Source: Gellertiella hungarica
Lineage (GTDB): Bacteria; Pseudomonadota; Alphaproteobacteria; Rhizobiales; Rhizobiaceae
Length of the DNA: 64,000 nucleotides
Direction: 5' to 3'
Assembly (NCBI RefSeq): GCF_014197145.1
Contig: NZ_JACIEZ010000003.1
Location: forward strand, 124,001-188,000
Numbering within the stretch: the stretch's first letter is position 1; each line of letters starts with the position of its first letter. Below are positions 27,090 to 34,999 of this stretch, one piece after another. Both the position numbers and the translations under genes were made by a program. A model generated the notes under the pieces. It saw only the letters and a program-made list of their open reading frames with translations, had not been told where the DNA came from and ran no database searches.

Positions 27090-28211
27090 GTGACGCAAGA
27101 CCTACTCACAGCCATCGGCCTGATGAGCGGAACCTCGATGGACGGTATCGACGTGGCGATCATGCGCACCGACGGCGAGCGCATCGTGGAGCGTGGGCCC
27201 TTTCTCGGCATTCCCTTTGACCCGGCCTTTCGCCAGCGGCTGAAGCGGGCGCTCGAGGATGCAAAAACAATCCGCGATCGGAGGGAGAGGCCCGGCACGA
27301 TTGCAGCCGTCGAGCGTGAGCTGACCTTGCGTCATGCGGCTGCCGTAAAGGAATTCCTGGACGCTCAGGGGCTCTCGGCAGAAGAAATCGATGTTGTCGG
27401 TTTTCACGGGCAGACGGTGCTCCACCGTCCGGATGAGGGGCTGACGGTCCAGATCGGCGACGGGTCGCTGCTCGCGCGTGAAATGGGGATACCCGTCGTC
27501 TACGACATGCGCGCGAACGACATGGTGCACGGCGGGCAGGGAGCGCCGCTGGTGCCTGCCTATCATGCCGCGCTGGCCGCAGGCTCCGGCAGGCCGGAAG
27601 AGACGGTCTGCTTCGTGAACATCGGCGGTATCTCGAACCTCACCGCCATCGCGCCCGATGGTTCCATCCGCGCCTATGACAGCGGTCCCGGCAACACGCT
27701 GATCGATCAGTGGGTGGAGCGGGAGGCGGGCATTCCCTATGATCAGGGCGGACGGATCGCGAGCGAGGGCAGGGTCCTCGAGGAGTTGGCACGCCGTTAT
27801 CTGGAGCACCCCTTCTTTTCGGCAGAGAAGCGCCGCTCGCTCGATCGCAACGATTTCGCCCCGCCCGCTCCCGGAGAGGCGGACCTCGCGGACGGTGCCC
27901 GAACCCTTGCCCATGTTGCTGCGGCTTCCATCCTGCAGTCGGCCGGACATCTCGAACCCTTTCCGGGCCTGTTCATCATCTGCGGGGGCGGCCGGCTCAA
28001 CGGCATCATCATGGACGATTTCCGGAGCATGGCCGGCAGACGCGGCGCCCGGGTGCTATCGGCCGAAGAAGCGGGCTTTGACGGCGATGCCATGGAGGCG
28101 GAGGCCTGGGCCTATCTCGCAGTCCGCTCTTTGAAAGGCCTGCCTCTGACCTTCCCGGGTACGACAGGGGTGCGCAAGCCAGTGTCAGGTGGCGTGCTTG
28201 CCCGGGATTGA
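27090..28211 (+). CDS. anmK: anhydro-N-acetylmuramic acid kinase
   Basis: 373 aa. AnmK phosphorylates and opens 1,6-anhydroMurNAc in peptidoglycan recycling. Signatures: [15 protein letters not shown] near the N-terminus (ATP phosphate loop), [11 protein letters not shown], and NIGGISNLT then [13 protein letters not shown], and GGGRLNG. GTG start at 27090, after GGGGGAGA. Immediately downstream the sequence becomes noncoding until the terminator of the next, convergent gene. Confidence 0.96.
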   Translation: MTQDLLTAIGLMSGTSMDGIDVAIMRTDGERIVERGPFLGIPFDPAFRQRLKRALEDAKTIRDRRERPGTIAAVERELTLRHAAAVKEFLDAQGLSAEEIDVVGFHGQTVLHRPDEGLTVQIGDGSLLAREMGIPVVYDMRANDMVHGGQGAPLVPAYHAALAAGSGRPEETVCFVNIGGISNLTAIAPDGSIRAYDSGPGNTLIDQWVEREAGIPYDQGGRIASEGRVLEELARRYLEHPFFSAEKRRSLDRNDFAPPAPGEADLADGARTLAHVAAASILQSAGHLEPFPGLFIICGGGRLNGIIMDDFRSMAGRRGARVLSAEEAGFDGDAMEAEAWAYLAVRSLKGLPLTFPGTTGVRKPVSGGVLARD

Positions 28212-28337
28212 GAAGAGAACTTTTGCCGGGGCGTCGGCGACGCGGCGGATGGTCAGTTCGTTGTGGTCCAGGCGGTAGAAGAACGCATGCTACTTATTCA
28301 GGAGCAGGAAGGTGTCGCTCTGGTGCTTCCCGAATGT

Positions 28338-28369
28338 AAAAACGGACCATATCCAAGGATATGATCCGT
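28338..28369 (-). terminator. rho-independent terminator of the alpha/beta hydrolase gene
   Basis: Near-perfect 13-bp inverted repeat (one mismatch) ACGGACCATATCC / GGATATGATCCGT with a two-base spacer. On the minus strand it is followed by TTTTT. It lies 30 bases after the hydrolase stop at 28399. The flanking bases 28212-28337 hold no clear gene. Confidence 0.8.
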
Positions 28370-28398
28370 CTTCATCCGTTTCATAAGAAATATCTGAA

Positions 28399-29076
28399 TT
28401 ACCGAATGCGCTTGGCAGCGGGCTCCGGTGTCAGCTCGCCGTTCAGGCGCCGGTCGACATAGTCCTCGCATGCCGCAGTCAGCGCGTCCACCTGTCCGGA
28501 GAAGAAGTGGTTGGCTCCGGGAATGGTCTTGTGGGTGATCAGGATACCCTTCTGCGTCTTCAGCTTCTCGACGAGTGCATTCACGTCCTTTTCCGGAGCC
28601 ACCTTGTCCTGATCGCCGTTGATGATGAGGCCGGAGGACGGGCAGGGCGCAAGGAAGGAGAAGTCATAGGTGTTCGGCTGCGGGGCAACCGAGATGAAGC
28701 CCTCGATTTCCGGACGGCGCATCAGGAGCTGCATGCCTATCCAGGCGCCGAACGAATAACCGGCGACCCAGCAGCTCTTGCTGTCCGGATGCAGGCTCTG
28801 CACCCAGTCGAGAGCGGAAGCCGCATCGGAAAGCTCGCCGGCGCCATGGTCGAATTCGCCTTGGCTGCGGCCGATGGAGCGGAAATTGAAACGGAGTGTG
28901 GTGAAGCCGCGCTTCTGGAAGAGATAGAAGAGCTGGTAGACGATCTGGTTGTTCATCGTCCCGCCAAATTGCGGGTGCGGATGAAGGATGATGGCGATCG
29001 GGGCGCTCTTTTCCTTGGAGGGCTGGTAACGTCCTTCCAGGCGGCCGGCGGGGCCGTTGAAAATCACTTCAGGCAT
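28399..29076 (-). CDS. alpha/beta hydrolase (COG2945 type)
   Basis: 225 aa. It has an oxyanion segment ILHPHPQFGGTMNN, nucleophile Ser in AGYSFGAW (near residue 109), Asp in IINGDQDKVAP and His in PGANHFF, so a complete triad. This short, lid-poor type is a predicted esterase of unknown substrate. It is divergent from the suf operon; the roughly 215-base spacer carries iron-type regulatory motifs that may also affect it. Confidence 0.88.
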   Translation of the reverse strand: MPEVIFNGPAGRLEGRYQPSKEKSAPIAIILHPHPQFGGTMNNQIVYQLFYLFQKRGFTTLRFNFRSIGRSQGEFDHGAGELSDAASALDWVQSLHPDSKSCWVAGYSFGAWIGMQLLMRRPEIEGFISVAPQPNTYDFSFLAPCPSSGLIINGDQDKVAPEKDVNALVEKLKTQKGILITHKTIPGANHFFSGQVDALTAACEDYVDRRLNGELTPEPAAKRIR

Positions 29077-29135
29077 CGGTACTCCGGTGTCTCGTTTTTC
29101 GGCTCTTCTCCCGCGCCCGGACCCTCCGAGATGAC

Positions 29136-29164
29136 TTGACTCGCAGTGTCAGGTTTTCTAAAAC
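29136..29164 (+). promoter_or_regulatory. predicted promoter of the suf operon overlapping iron-regulator sites
   Basis: A -35-like TTGACT (29136-29141), a 17-base spacer and a -10-like TAAAAC (29159-29164), about 130 bases before the first suf gene. The -35 overlaps the IRO-like site and the -10 lies next to the ICE-like site, which would suit repression under iron control. Prediction only. Confidence 0.5.
29137..29151. promoter_or_regulatory. IRO-like box (RirA operator candidate)
   Basis: TGA-N9-TCA match (TGA at 29137, TCA at 29149), with extended partial symmetry TTGAC...GTCAG. This is the core of the rhizobial IRO box bound by the iron regulator RirA. Upstream of iron-sulfur assembly genes it makes biological sense, but the core is short, so chance occurrence is possible. 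Confidence 0.5.
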
Positions 29165-29168
29165 GCAG

Positions 29169-29185
29169 TTTAGAACCATTAAAAA
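29169..29185. promoter_or_regulatory. ICE-like box (Irr operator candidate)
   Basis: TTTAGAA-CCA-TTAAAAA, a match of 7/7 in the first half and 5/7 in the second half to the Irr consensus TTTAGAA-N3-TTCTAAA. An extra TTCTAAA lies in the bases before it (29156-29162), in inverted order to the first half with 6 bases between. Suggests iron/heme-dependent control by Irr together with RirA. Confidence 0.5.
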
Positions 29186-29215
29186 CTGTCTGTGCGGCTG
29201 CACTTGGGTGCTTTG

Positions 29216-29236
29216 TGTCTTAAGGCATGCAAGACA
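29216..29236. repeat. inverted repeat in the suf leader
   Basis: TGTCTT and AAGACA separated by nine bases, about 55 bases before the first suf start codon. It could be a regulator site or an mRNA hairpin. No family assigned. Confidence 0.35.
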
Positions 29237-29291
29237 GCAAATTCAAGAAAAATGAACCACCTGTTTCTCGCAGGGGAGAAAAACGGAAGCG

Positions 29292-30455
29292 ATGAGCGCC
29301 TCTCGCCTTTATCTTGACTGGAACGCCACGGCACCGCTTTCCGAAGCGGCGCGCGCGGCTTTCGTCGAGGCGCTCGATCTTTCCGGCAATCCGTCATCCG
29401 TACATGCGGAAGGCAGGCAGGCGCGGGCAGCGCTGGAAAAGGCGCGGCGCCAGGTTGCCGCCCTTGCGGGGCGCGAACCGGCGCATGTGTGGTTCACGAG
29501 CGGGGCAACAGAGGCTGCTAATCTGGTTCTGACGCCCGATTTTCGCATGGGCCGTTCGGCCCTGAGGATCGGGGCCCTTTATGTTTCGGCGATCGAGCAT
29601 CCGGCGGTGCGCGAAGGGGGGCGCTTCCCTGCCGGTGCGGTTTTCGAGCTTCCGGTCCTGCCTTCGGGTGTGATCGACATCGACGCGCTGAGGCAGCGCC
29701 TTTCCACCCATGATGCAGAAAGCGGCATGCCGATGGTTGCGGTCATGCTCGTCAACAACGAGACGGGGATCGTGCAGCCCGTGGCAGCGGTGGCCGAGGT
29801 GGTCCGCGCGGCAGGCGGGCTTCTTGTGGTGGATGCCGTGCAGGCGGCCGGCCGTCTGGACCTTTCGCAACATGCTTCCGAGGCGGATTTCCTCATTCTC
29901 TCCTCGCACAAGATCGGTGGGCCGAAAGGTGTGGGTGCCATGATAGCGCGGGGCGAGACCCTGATGCCGGCGCCGCTTCTGCGCGGCGGCGGACAGGAAA
30001 AGGGTCACCGCTCAGGGACCGAGAACCTTGCGGCCATCATCGGCTTCGGCGCCGCCGCCGAGGAAGCCCTGGTGGATCTCGAGGCGCGCAATGCCTCCAT
30101 CGGTGTGCTCCGTGACCGTCTGGAGGCGGGCATGATGGATGCTGCGCCGGATGTCATTCTCCACGGAAAGAATGGCCCGCGGGTATCGAACACCACCTTT
30201 TTCTCCCTTCCCGGGCTGAAGTCCGAGACGGGGCAGATCGCCTTCGATCTGGAGGGGATCGCGCTTTCGGCCGGTTCGGCCTGCTCGTCGGGCCGCGTGG
30301 GGGAAAGCCATGTGCTGGCCGCCATGGGCTTCGATCCCAAGCTGGGCGGCTTGAGGATTTCGATCGGCCCTGGAACCACGGCGGCGGATATCGATCGGGC
30401 TCTCGCGGCCTTTTCGAAGATCGCCGGCCGGCGGCGGCTCGCGGGCGCTGCCTGA
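29292..30455 (+). CDS. class I (NifS/IscS-like) cysteine desulfurase, first gene of the suf operon
   Basis: 387 aa. PLP enzyme taking sulfur from cysteine. Features: GATEAANLVL, PLP Lys in SSHKIGGPKGVGA near residue 205, the Arg segment KGHRSGTENLA, and the active Cys in SAGSACSSGRVGES near residue 325. The loop around this Cys and the segment order are those of class I (NifS/IscS), unlike the SufS encoded later in the operon. Two desulfurases in one suf operon is the rhizobial pattern. The gene starts at ATG 29292 about 130 bases after a predicted iron-controlled promoter, and is followed by a hairpin-rich spacer before sufB. Confidence 0.93.
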   Translation: MSASRLYLDWNATAPLSEAARAAFVEALDLSGNPSSVHAEGRQARAALEKARRQVAALAGREPAHVWFTSGATEAANLVLTPDFRMGRSALRIGALYVSAIEHPAVREGGRFPAGAVFELPVLPSGVIDIDALRQRLSTHDAESGMPMVAVMLVNNETGIVQPVAAVAEVVRAAGGLLVVDAVQAAGRLDLSQHASEADFLILSSHKIGGPKGVGAMIARGETLMPAPLLRGGGQEKGHRSGTENLAAIIGFGAAAEEALVDLEARNASIGVLRDRLEAGMMDAAPDVILHGKNGPRVSNTTFFSLPGLKSETGQIAFDLEGIALSAGSACSSGRVGESHVLAAMGFDPKLGGLRISIGPGTTAADIDRALAAFSKIAGRRRLAGAA

Positions 30456-30469
30456 GCGCCGACAAAATT

Positions 30470-30519
30470 GAGGAAATGCAAATTTCCTCTGGACAAAAGG
30501 GGGTGAAAACACCCTTTTG
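30470..30519 (+). repeat. two consecutive hairpins between the desulfurase gene and sufB
   Basis: First hairpin: perfect 8-bp arms GAGGAAAT / ATTTCCTC with loop GCAA (30470-30489). Second: CAAAAGG(GG)GTG / CACCCTTTTG with an AAAA loop (30494-30519). Neither has a long T run after it. They could trim readthrough, block 3' decay, or mark an mRNA cut point that lets sufB and later genes be made in excess of the desulfurase. Confidence 0.5.
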
Positions 30520-30563
30520 CAGAACTACATGAGGGCGGTGATGAACCGTCACGTTGACAAGCT

Positions 30564-30602
30564 GCCGGGCCTTGGCCCCGGCGAGATTGGAGAACGAGAA
30601 TG
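30564..30602 (+). promoter_or_regulatory. suf leader repeat 1 (hairpin plus ribosome site before sufB)
   Basis: Hairpin GCCGGG-CCTTG-GCCCCGGC followed by GATTGGAGAACGAGA and the sufB ATG at 30600. The core GGGCCTTG and CCCCGG recur before sufC and sufA at a similar distance from the start codon. Confidence 0.45.
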
Positions 30603-32069
30603 GCTGCCGTGCAGGAAACGATCGATCAGGTCCGCCAGATCGATGTCGACCAGTACAAATACGGTTTCGAAACGGAAATCGAAGTGGACAAGGCTCCGAA
30701 GGGCCTGAACGAAGATATCATCCGCCTGATTTCGTCGAAGAAGCAGGAACCGGAATGGATGCTGGAATGGCGCCTTGACGCCTATCGCCGGTGGCTGACG
30801 ATGGAAGAGCCCACCTGGGCGCGCGTCGACTACCCGAAGATCGATTTCAACGACATCCATTATTATGCGGCCCCCAAGAGCACCGCTGGCCCGAAGTCGC
30901 TGGACGAGGTCGATCCGGAGCTCCTGAAGGTTTACGAGAAGCTCGGCATCCCTCTGCGCGAGCAGGAAGTGCTGGCCGGCGTACAGACCTCGAAGATCGC
31001 CGTCGATGCGGTGTTCGATTCCGTATCCGTCGTCACCACCTTCAAGGACGAGCTGAAGAAGGCCGGCGTGATCTTCATGTCGATCTCCGAGGCCATCCGC
31101 GAGCATCCGGAGCTGGTGCAGAAGTATCTCGGTTCCGTCGTCCCGACGACCGACAACTATTATGCGACGCTGAACTCGGCGGTCTTCACCGACGGTTCCT
31201 TCGTCTTCGTTCCCAAGGGCGTTCGCTGCCCCATGGAGCTTTCGACCTATTTCCGCATCAACGAGAAGAACACCGGCCAGTTCGAACGGACCCTGATCAT
31301 CGCCGAGGAAGGGGCTTATGTCTCCTATCTTGAGGGCTGCACCGCACCCCAGCGCGACGAGAACCAGCTTCACGCCGCCGTGGTCGAGCTCGTGGCGCTC
31401 GACGATGCCGAAATCAAGTATTCCACTGTCCAGAACTGGTATCCGGGCGACAAGGAAGGCAAGGGCGGCATCTACAACTTCGTCACCAAGCGTGGCGATT
31501 GCCGCGGCCACAATTCGAAGATCTCGTGGACGCAGGTGGAAACGGGTTCGGCGATCACCTGGAAATACCCGTCCTGCATTCTGCGCGGCGACAATTCCCG
31601 CGGCGAGTTCTACTCGATTGCGGTCTCCAACGGTTATCAGCAGGTCGACAGCGGCACCAAGATGATCCACCTCGGCAAGAACACGTCGAGCCGGATCATC
31701 TCCAAGGGTATTTCGGCCGGCCGGTCGAACAATACCTATCGCGGACAGGTCTCCATCCACCGCAAGGCTGAAGGCGCGCGCAACTTCACCAACTGCGACT
31801 CGCTCCTGATCGGCGACCGCTGCGGCGCCCATACCGTGCCCTACATCGAGGTGAAGAACCCCCGGGCCAAGGTGGAGCACGAAGCGACTACCTCGAAGAT
31901 CTCCGAGGACCAGAAGTTCTACGTCATGCAGCGCGGCATCCCGGAAGAGGAAGCCATCGCGCTCATCGTGAACGGTTTCGTCCGCGAAGTCATTCAGGAA
32001 CTGCCGATGGAATTCGCCGTCGAGGCCCAGAAGCTCATCAACATCTCGCTGGAAGGCAGCGTGGGCTGA
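30600..32069 (+). CDS. sufB: Fe-S cluster assembly scaffold protein SufB
   Basis: 489 aa. SufB is the main scaffold of the SufBC2D complex and builds the cluster. The usual long SufB is recognised from [46 protein letters not shown], the Cys segment [13 protein letters not shown], and EHEATTSKI. The conserved Cys in [13 protein letters not shown] is a candidate ligand. ATG at 30600 after a GGAGA site. Its TGA overlaps the ATG of the MNT nucleotidyltransferase gene by one base (TGATG). Confidence 0.97.
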   Translation: MAAVQETIDQVRQIDVDQYKYGFETEIEVDKAPKGLNEDIIRLISSKKQEPEWMLEWRLDAYRRWLTMEEPTWARVDYPKIDFNDIHYYAAPKSTAGPKSLDEVDPELLKVYEKLGIPLREQEVLAGVQTSKIAVDAVFDSVSVVTTFKDELKKAGVIFMSISEAIREHPELVQKYLGSVVPTTDNYYATLNSAVFTDGSFVFVPKGVRCPMELSTYFRINEKNTGQFERTLIIAEEGAYVSYLEGCTAPQRDENQLHAAVVELVALDDAEIKYSTVQNWYPGDKEGKGGIYNFVTKRGDCRGHNSKISWTQVETGSAITWKYPSCILRGDNSRGEFYSIAVSNGYQQVDSGTKMIHLGKNTSSRIISKGISAGRSNNTYRGQVSIHRKAEGARNFTNCDSLLIGDRCGAHTVPYIEVKNPRAKVEHEATTSKISEDQKFYVMQRGIPEEEAIALIVNGFVREVIQELPMEFAVEAQKLINISLEGSVG

Positions 32070-32446
32070 TGAAGGGGGGGCGTTCAACTTCCCTGGCGGT
32101 TGCACCAAATTTCGGGCCTCACGGCTCGGAAGCGGAAGCGCTTGGGGAGCTGGTGCGCCGGTTAAGCGATGCACTTGACCCGCAGATGATCTGGCTTTTC
32201 GGCAGCCGCGCCCGTGGTACGGCGCGTCCCGACAGCGATTTCGACCTGCTGGTGGTAGCGAAGGAAGATGGTGGTTTCGGCTGCGATGATTACGAGCGCG
32301 TCGATGCGCCGCTGAAAGGATGCTGGATCGGAACGGATGTCATTCCCTGCGATCTGGAGACTTTTCGCGCCAGCCTCGGGCTCAACACGTCGATCGTACG
32401 TCAGATCGTCGATCATGGCAGGCTTCTTTACGGGGAGATGCCGTGA
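32069..32446 (+). CDS. MNT-type nucleotidyltransferase (antitoxin-like partner of HEPN)
   Basis: 125 aa. Small nucleotidyltransferase of the DNA polymerase beta superfamily with IWLFGSRARGTARPDSDFDLLVV: Gly-Ser followed by the two catalytic Asp (D-F-D) near residues 66-68, and a third acidic position in GTDVIPCDLE. Such MNT proteins pair with HEPN proteins; in characterised pairs they AMPylate the HEPN RNase and silence it. The ATG at 32069 shares one base with the sufB stop, and its own stop overlaps the GTG of the HEPN gene, so the pair is wired into suf translation. Confidence 0.82.
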   Translation: MKGGRSTSLAVAPNFGPHGSEAEALGELVRRLSDALDPQMIWLFGSRARGTARPDSDFDLLVVAKEDGGFGCDDYERVDAPLKGCWIGTDVIPCDLETFRASLGLNTSIVRQIVDHGRLLYGEMP

Positions 32447-32874
32447 GCAGCGCGGAGACGATCAGGGCGGCGCGGGTCAGGTCGTTCGTTCAGCTTGCGC
32501 GCGAGGAGCTCGCGGTATCGGCGGACCTGATGCAGGCACACAGGCGACAATCCGCCTATTTCCTGCAACAGGCCGTAGAGAAGGCCCTTCGCGGCGTTCT
32601 GGAGGTGGAAGGGATCGCGGCGGGACCGATGCATAGCATTCGCGGGCTATCGGATCTTCTGCCGAAGGATCATCCGATGCGGGAACGCTTCATCGAGCTC
32701 GAGCCGCTCTCCTCTGCGTCCACCCGTTACCGTTATCCGACGGCGAATGGCACGCTGATGGATATCGGAGAGAACCATCTGAGGGAACTCAAGCTTCTGG
32801 CCGATGCAGTCATCACGGAAGCTATTGTGATTATGGAAACCTATCTTGAAGGTCCGGCCAAGAGCCGGCTTTGA
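32443..32874 (+). CDS. HEPN domain protein (putative toxin)
   Basis: 143 aa from GTG 32443 (overlap GTGA with the MNT gene). HEPN (PF05168-like) pattern: REELAVSADLM, then the helix SAYFLQQAVEKALRGVLEVEG with the QQAVEKALRG signature, then THR-like STRYRYPTANG and a final helix. The RNase motif Rx4-6H of many HEPN toxins is not visible, so activity is doubtful; other HEPN members act as ligand-binding partners. Upstream is the MNT gene and 14 bases downstream begins the sufC leader repeat. Confidence 0.8.
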   Translation: MSSAETIRAARVRSFVQLAREELAVSADLMQAHRRQSAYFLQQAVEKALRGVLEVEGIAAGPMHSIRGLSDLLPKDHPMRERFIELEPLSSASTRYRYPTANGTLMDIGENHLRELKLLADAVITEAIVIMETYLEGPAKSRL

Positions 32875-32888
32875 GGAAAGAAGAATTC

Positions 32889-32927
32889 GGCGGGCCTTGA
32901 CCCCGCTTATGGAAGGACGGAAACATG
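32889..32927 (+). promoter_or_regulatory. suf leader repeat 2 (hairpin plus ribosome site before sufC)
   Basis: CGGCGGGCCTTGACCCCG followed by CTTATGGAAGGACGGAAAC and the sufC ATG at 32925. It matches the leader before sufA almost base for base (GGGCCTTG, CCCG, TGGAAAGG, ATG) and the hairpin before sufB. Confidence 0.5.
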
Positions 32928-33680
32928 CTTGAAATCAGAGACCTGCACGCCAAGATCGCCGATACGGACACCGAGATCATCCGTGGCCTGAACCTTACCG
33001 TGAAGGCGGGCGAGGTGGCTGCCATCATGGGGCCGAACGGTTCCGGCAAGTCCACGCTTTCCTACATCCTGTCCGGCCGTGACGATTACGAAGTCACATC
33101 CGGGGACATTCTCTACAATGGCGAGAGCATCCTGGAGCTCGATCCGGCCGAGCGTGCGGCGAAGGGCATCTTCCTGGCCTTCCAGTATCCGGTCGAAATT
33201 CCCGGCGTTGCCACCATGCAGTTCCTGAAAGTGGCGATGAACTCGCAGCGCAAGGCGCGCGGTGAAGCCGAACTCACCACGCCCGATTTCATGCGCCGCG
33301 TGAAGGAGGCCGCCAGCCACCTGAAGATCGATCCCGACATGCTGAAGCGTCCGCTGAACGTCGGCTTCTCCGGCGGCGAGAAGAAGCGCGCCGAAATCCT
33401 CCAGATGGCGCTGCTTGAGCCGAAGCTCTGCATTCTCGACGAAACCGACTCGGGCCTCGATATCGACGCGCTGAAGATCGTGGCCGATGGCGTGAATGCA
33501 CTTCGCTCGCCCGATCGCGCCGTCGTGGTCATCACCCACTATCAGCGTCTGCTGGATTACATCGTTCCGGACACGGTTCACGTGCTCTACAAGGGCCAGG
33601 TGATCAAGACCGGCGACAAGACGCTTGCCCATGAACTCGAAGCCAATGGCTATGCCGACATCATCGGTGCCGCGGCCTGA
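32925..33680 (+). CDS. sufC: Fe-S cluster assembly ATPase SufC
   Basis: 251 aa ABC-type ATPase of the SufBC2D complex. Walker A GPNGSGKST near residue 36, Q-loop AFQYPVEIPG, ABC signature FSGGEKKRAEI, Walker B LCILDETDSGLDIDAL and a switch His in ITHYQRLL. It powers conformational changes of SufB-SufD for cluster building. Start ATG at 32925 after GGAAGGA. Followed after 47 bases by sufD; a hairpin (33680-33704, arms GGCGTTT / AAACGCC) lies in between. Confidence 0.97.
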   Translation: MLEIRDLHAKIADTDTEIIRGLNLTVKAGEVAAIMGPNGSGKSTLSYILSGRDDYEVTSGDILYNGESILELDPAERAAKGIFLAFQYPVEIPGVATMQFLKVAMNSQRKARGEAELTTPDFMRRVKEAASHLKIDPDMLKRPLNVGFSGGEKKRAEILQMALLEPKLCILDETDSGLDIDALKIVADGVNALRSPDRAVVVITHYQRLLDYIVPDTVHVLYKGQVIKTGDKTLAHELEANGYADIIGAAA

Positions 33681-33704
33681 GGCGTTTCCTTCGGGAAAAA
33701 CGCC
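33680..33704 (+). repeat. hairpin between sufC and sufD
   Basis: Arms GGCGTTT and AAACGCC around a 10-base loop, starting at the sufC stop codon. No T run. It differs from the other suf leaders. Confidence 0.4.
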
Positions 33705-33727
33705 TTCGAACTGAGAGGACGACGTTC

Positions 33728-34999
33728 ATGAATGTAACGCAACTCAACCGCCAGACCGCTGCCGAGGCCCAGCTCCTCGAAGCCTATCAGACGGCTCTTT
33801 CCGAGCTTCCGGGCGATGGTGCGGTCATGGTCGCACGTGACCGGCTGCTGCACGCGCTGAAGACGCAGGGTCTTCCGACCCGGCGCATCGAGAGCTGGCA
33901 CTACACGGACCTGCGCACCCTGCTGAAGGCCGTTCCGACGGCCGCCACCGAACTTGCCCCGGCAGTTGATCCTGTCGTCGCGGGCTCGACCGTGCTTGCC
34001 CTTTCCGGCGGTAAGCCCACCGGCTCCGCGGCTGTCGACGGCGTTGCCGTCAGCGGCTTCGCTGGCCAGCTGCTCAGCGGCGAGGCGGCGTCCGGTCTTG
34101 CCGAGCGCGGTGCGGACGATGCCATCGGCCGGATCAACGGTGCCTTCGTGCGGGACGGCTATGTGCTTGATGTGCCGGCGGGTGCTGATCTCGCCGATGT
34201 CATCGAGCTGCAGGCCAATCAGGCCGGCGGCCAGTCGCATAGCCGCTTTCCGGTTCGGTTCGGCGCGGGTTCGAAGGCCGTGATCATGGAGCGTCACCGC
34301 GCGGTGACCGAGAATGCGGCCTTTGTTTCTTCGGTATCCGATCTGGTTCTGGAAGATGGTGCCGAAATCACCTGGATCATCCTGCAGCAGCAGGGCGCCG
34401 GCGATACCCATTTGGGCCAGATCAAGATCGTGCTGAATGCGGATGCCAAGCTGAAGCTCTATGTCATCAATGCCGGTGGCAAGCTGGTACGGCAGGAAAT
34501 CCATGTGGTGACCGCAGGCGGCGGCGCCGACCTGACGCTGCGTGGCGTGAACCTGCTCGGCGGCGACAGCCATACCGACGTGACGTTGACGCTCGGCCAT
34601 GACGTGCCCAATACGACCTCTACGGAGATCATCCGCAACGTGGTCTTCGACCGCGCCAAGGGTGTGTTCCAGGGGCAGATCCGGGTGGCGCAGGACGCGC
34701 AGAGGACCGATGCGCGCATGGCCTGCAACACGCTGCTGCTCTCCGACGAGGCCGAATTCTCGGTGAAGCCGGAGCTCGAGATCTTTGCCGACGACGTGCA
34801 GTGCGCCCATGGCGCCACGGTTGCCGACATCGACAAGGTGCATCTCTACTATCTGATGGCTCGCGGCATTCCGAAGAAGGAGGCGCGCGCGCTGCTCGTC
34901 AATGCCTTCGTTGCCGAGATCGTCGAGGAACTGGAAGAGGAAGCCCTGGTCGAGGCGCTGGAAGGCGTCATCGCCGGCTGGCTGGAGAAGCATGGCTGA
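33728..34999 (+). CDS. sufD: Fe-S cluster assembly protein SufD
   Basis: 423 aa. SufD is the SufB paralogue in the SufBC2D complex, involved in iron acquisition. Pattern: GLPTRRIESWHYTDLRTLLKAVP near the N-terminus, then SRFPVRFGAGSKAVIMERH, a beta-helix core, CNTLLLSDEAEFSVKPELEIFADDVQCAHGATV, and the C-terminal RALLVNAFVAEIVEELEEEAL. The last 8 bases overlap the sufS start. The fit to the SufD family is clear. Confidence 0.96.
   Translation: MNVTQLNRQTAAEAQLLEAYQTALSELPGDGAVMVARDRLLHALKTQGLPTRRIESWHYTDLRTLLKAVPTAATELAPAVDPVVAGSTVLALSGGKPTGSAAVDGVAVSGFAGQLLSGEAASGLAERGADDAIGRINGAFVRDGYVLDVPAGADLADVIELQANQAGGQSHSRFPVRFGAGSKAVIMERHRAVTENAAFVSSVSDLVLEDGAEITWIILQQQGAGDTHLGQIKIVLNADAKLKLYVINAGGKLVRQEIHVVTAGGGADLTLRGVNLLGGDSHTDVTLTLGHDVPNTTSTEIIRNVVFDRAKGVFQGQIRVAQDAQRTDARMACNTLLLSDEAEFSVKPELEIFADDVQCAHGATVADIDKVHLYYLMARGIPKKEARALLVNAFVAEIVEELEEEALVEALEGVIAGWLEKHG

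Noticed and set aside
28192-28395. Possible gene remnant on the minus strand with one in-frame TAG (reads like a peptide ending PGKHAT)
   Set aside because: It begins inside the terminator of the hydrolase gene, has a stop in the middle and no family match; chance is simpler.
29136-29185. Fur or IscR site in the suf promoter
   Set aside because: The sequence fits the IRO and ICE patterns better; no Fur-like 19-mer or IscR pattern is visible.
32443-32874. Classic Rx4-6H RNase active site in the HEPN protein
   Set aside because: No Arg followed by His at that spacing is present; the nearest candidates (RYRYPTANG, GENHLRE) do not fit.
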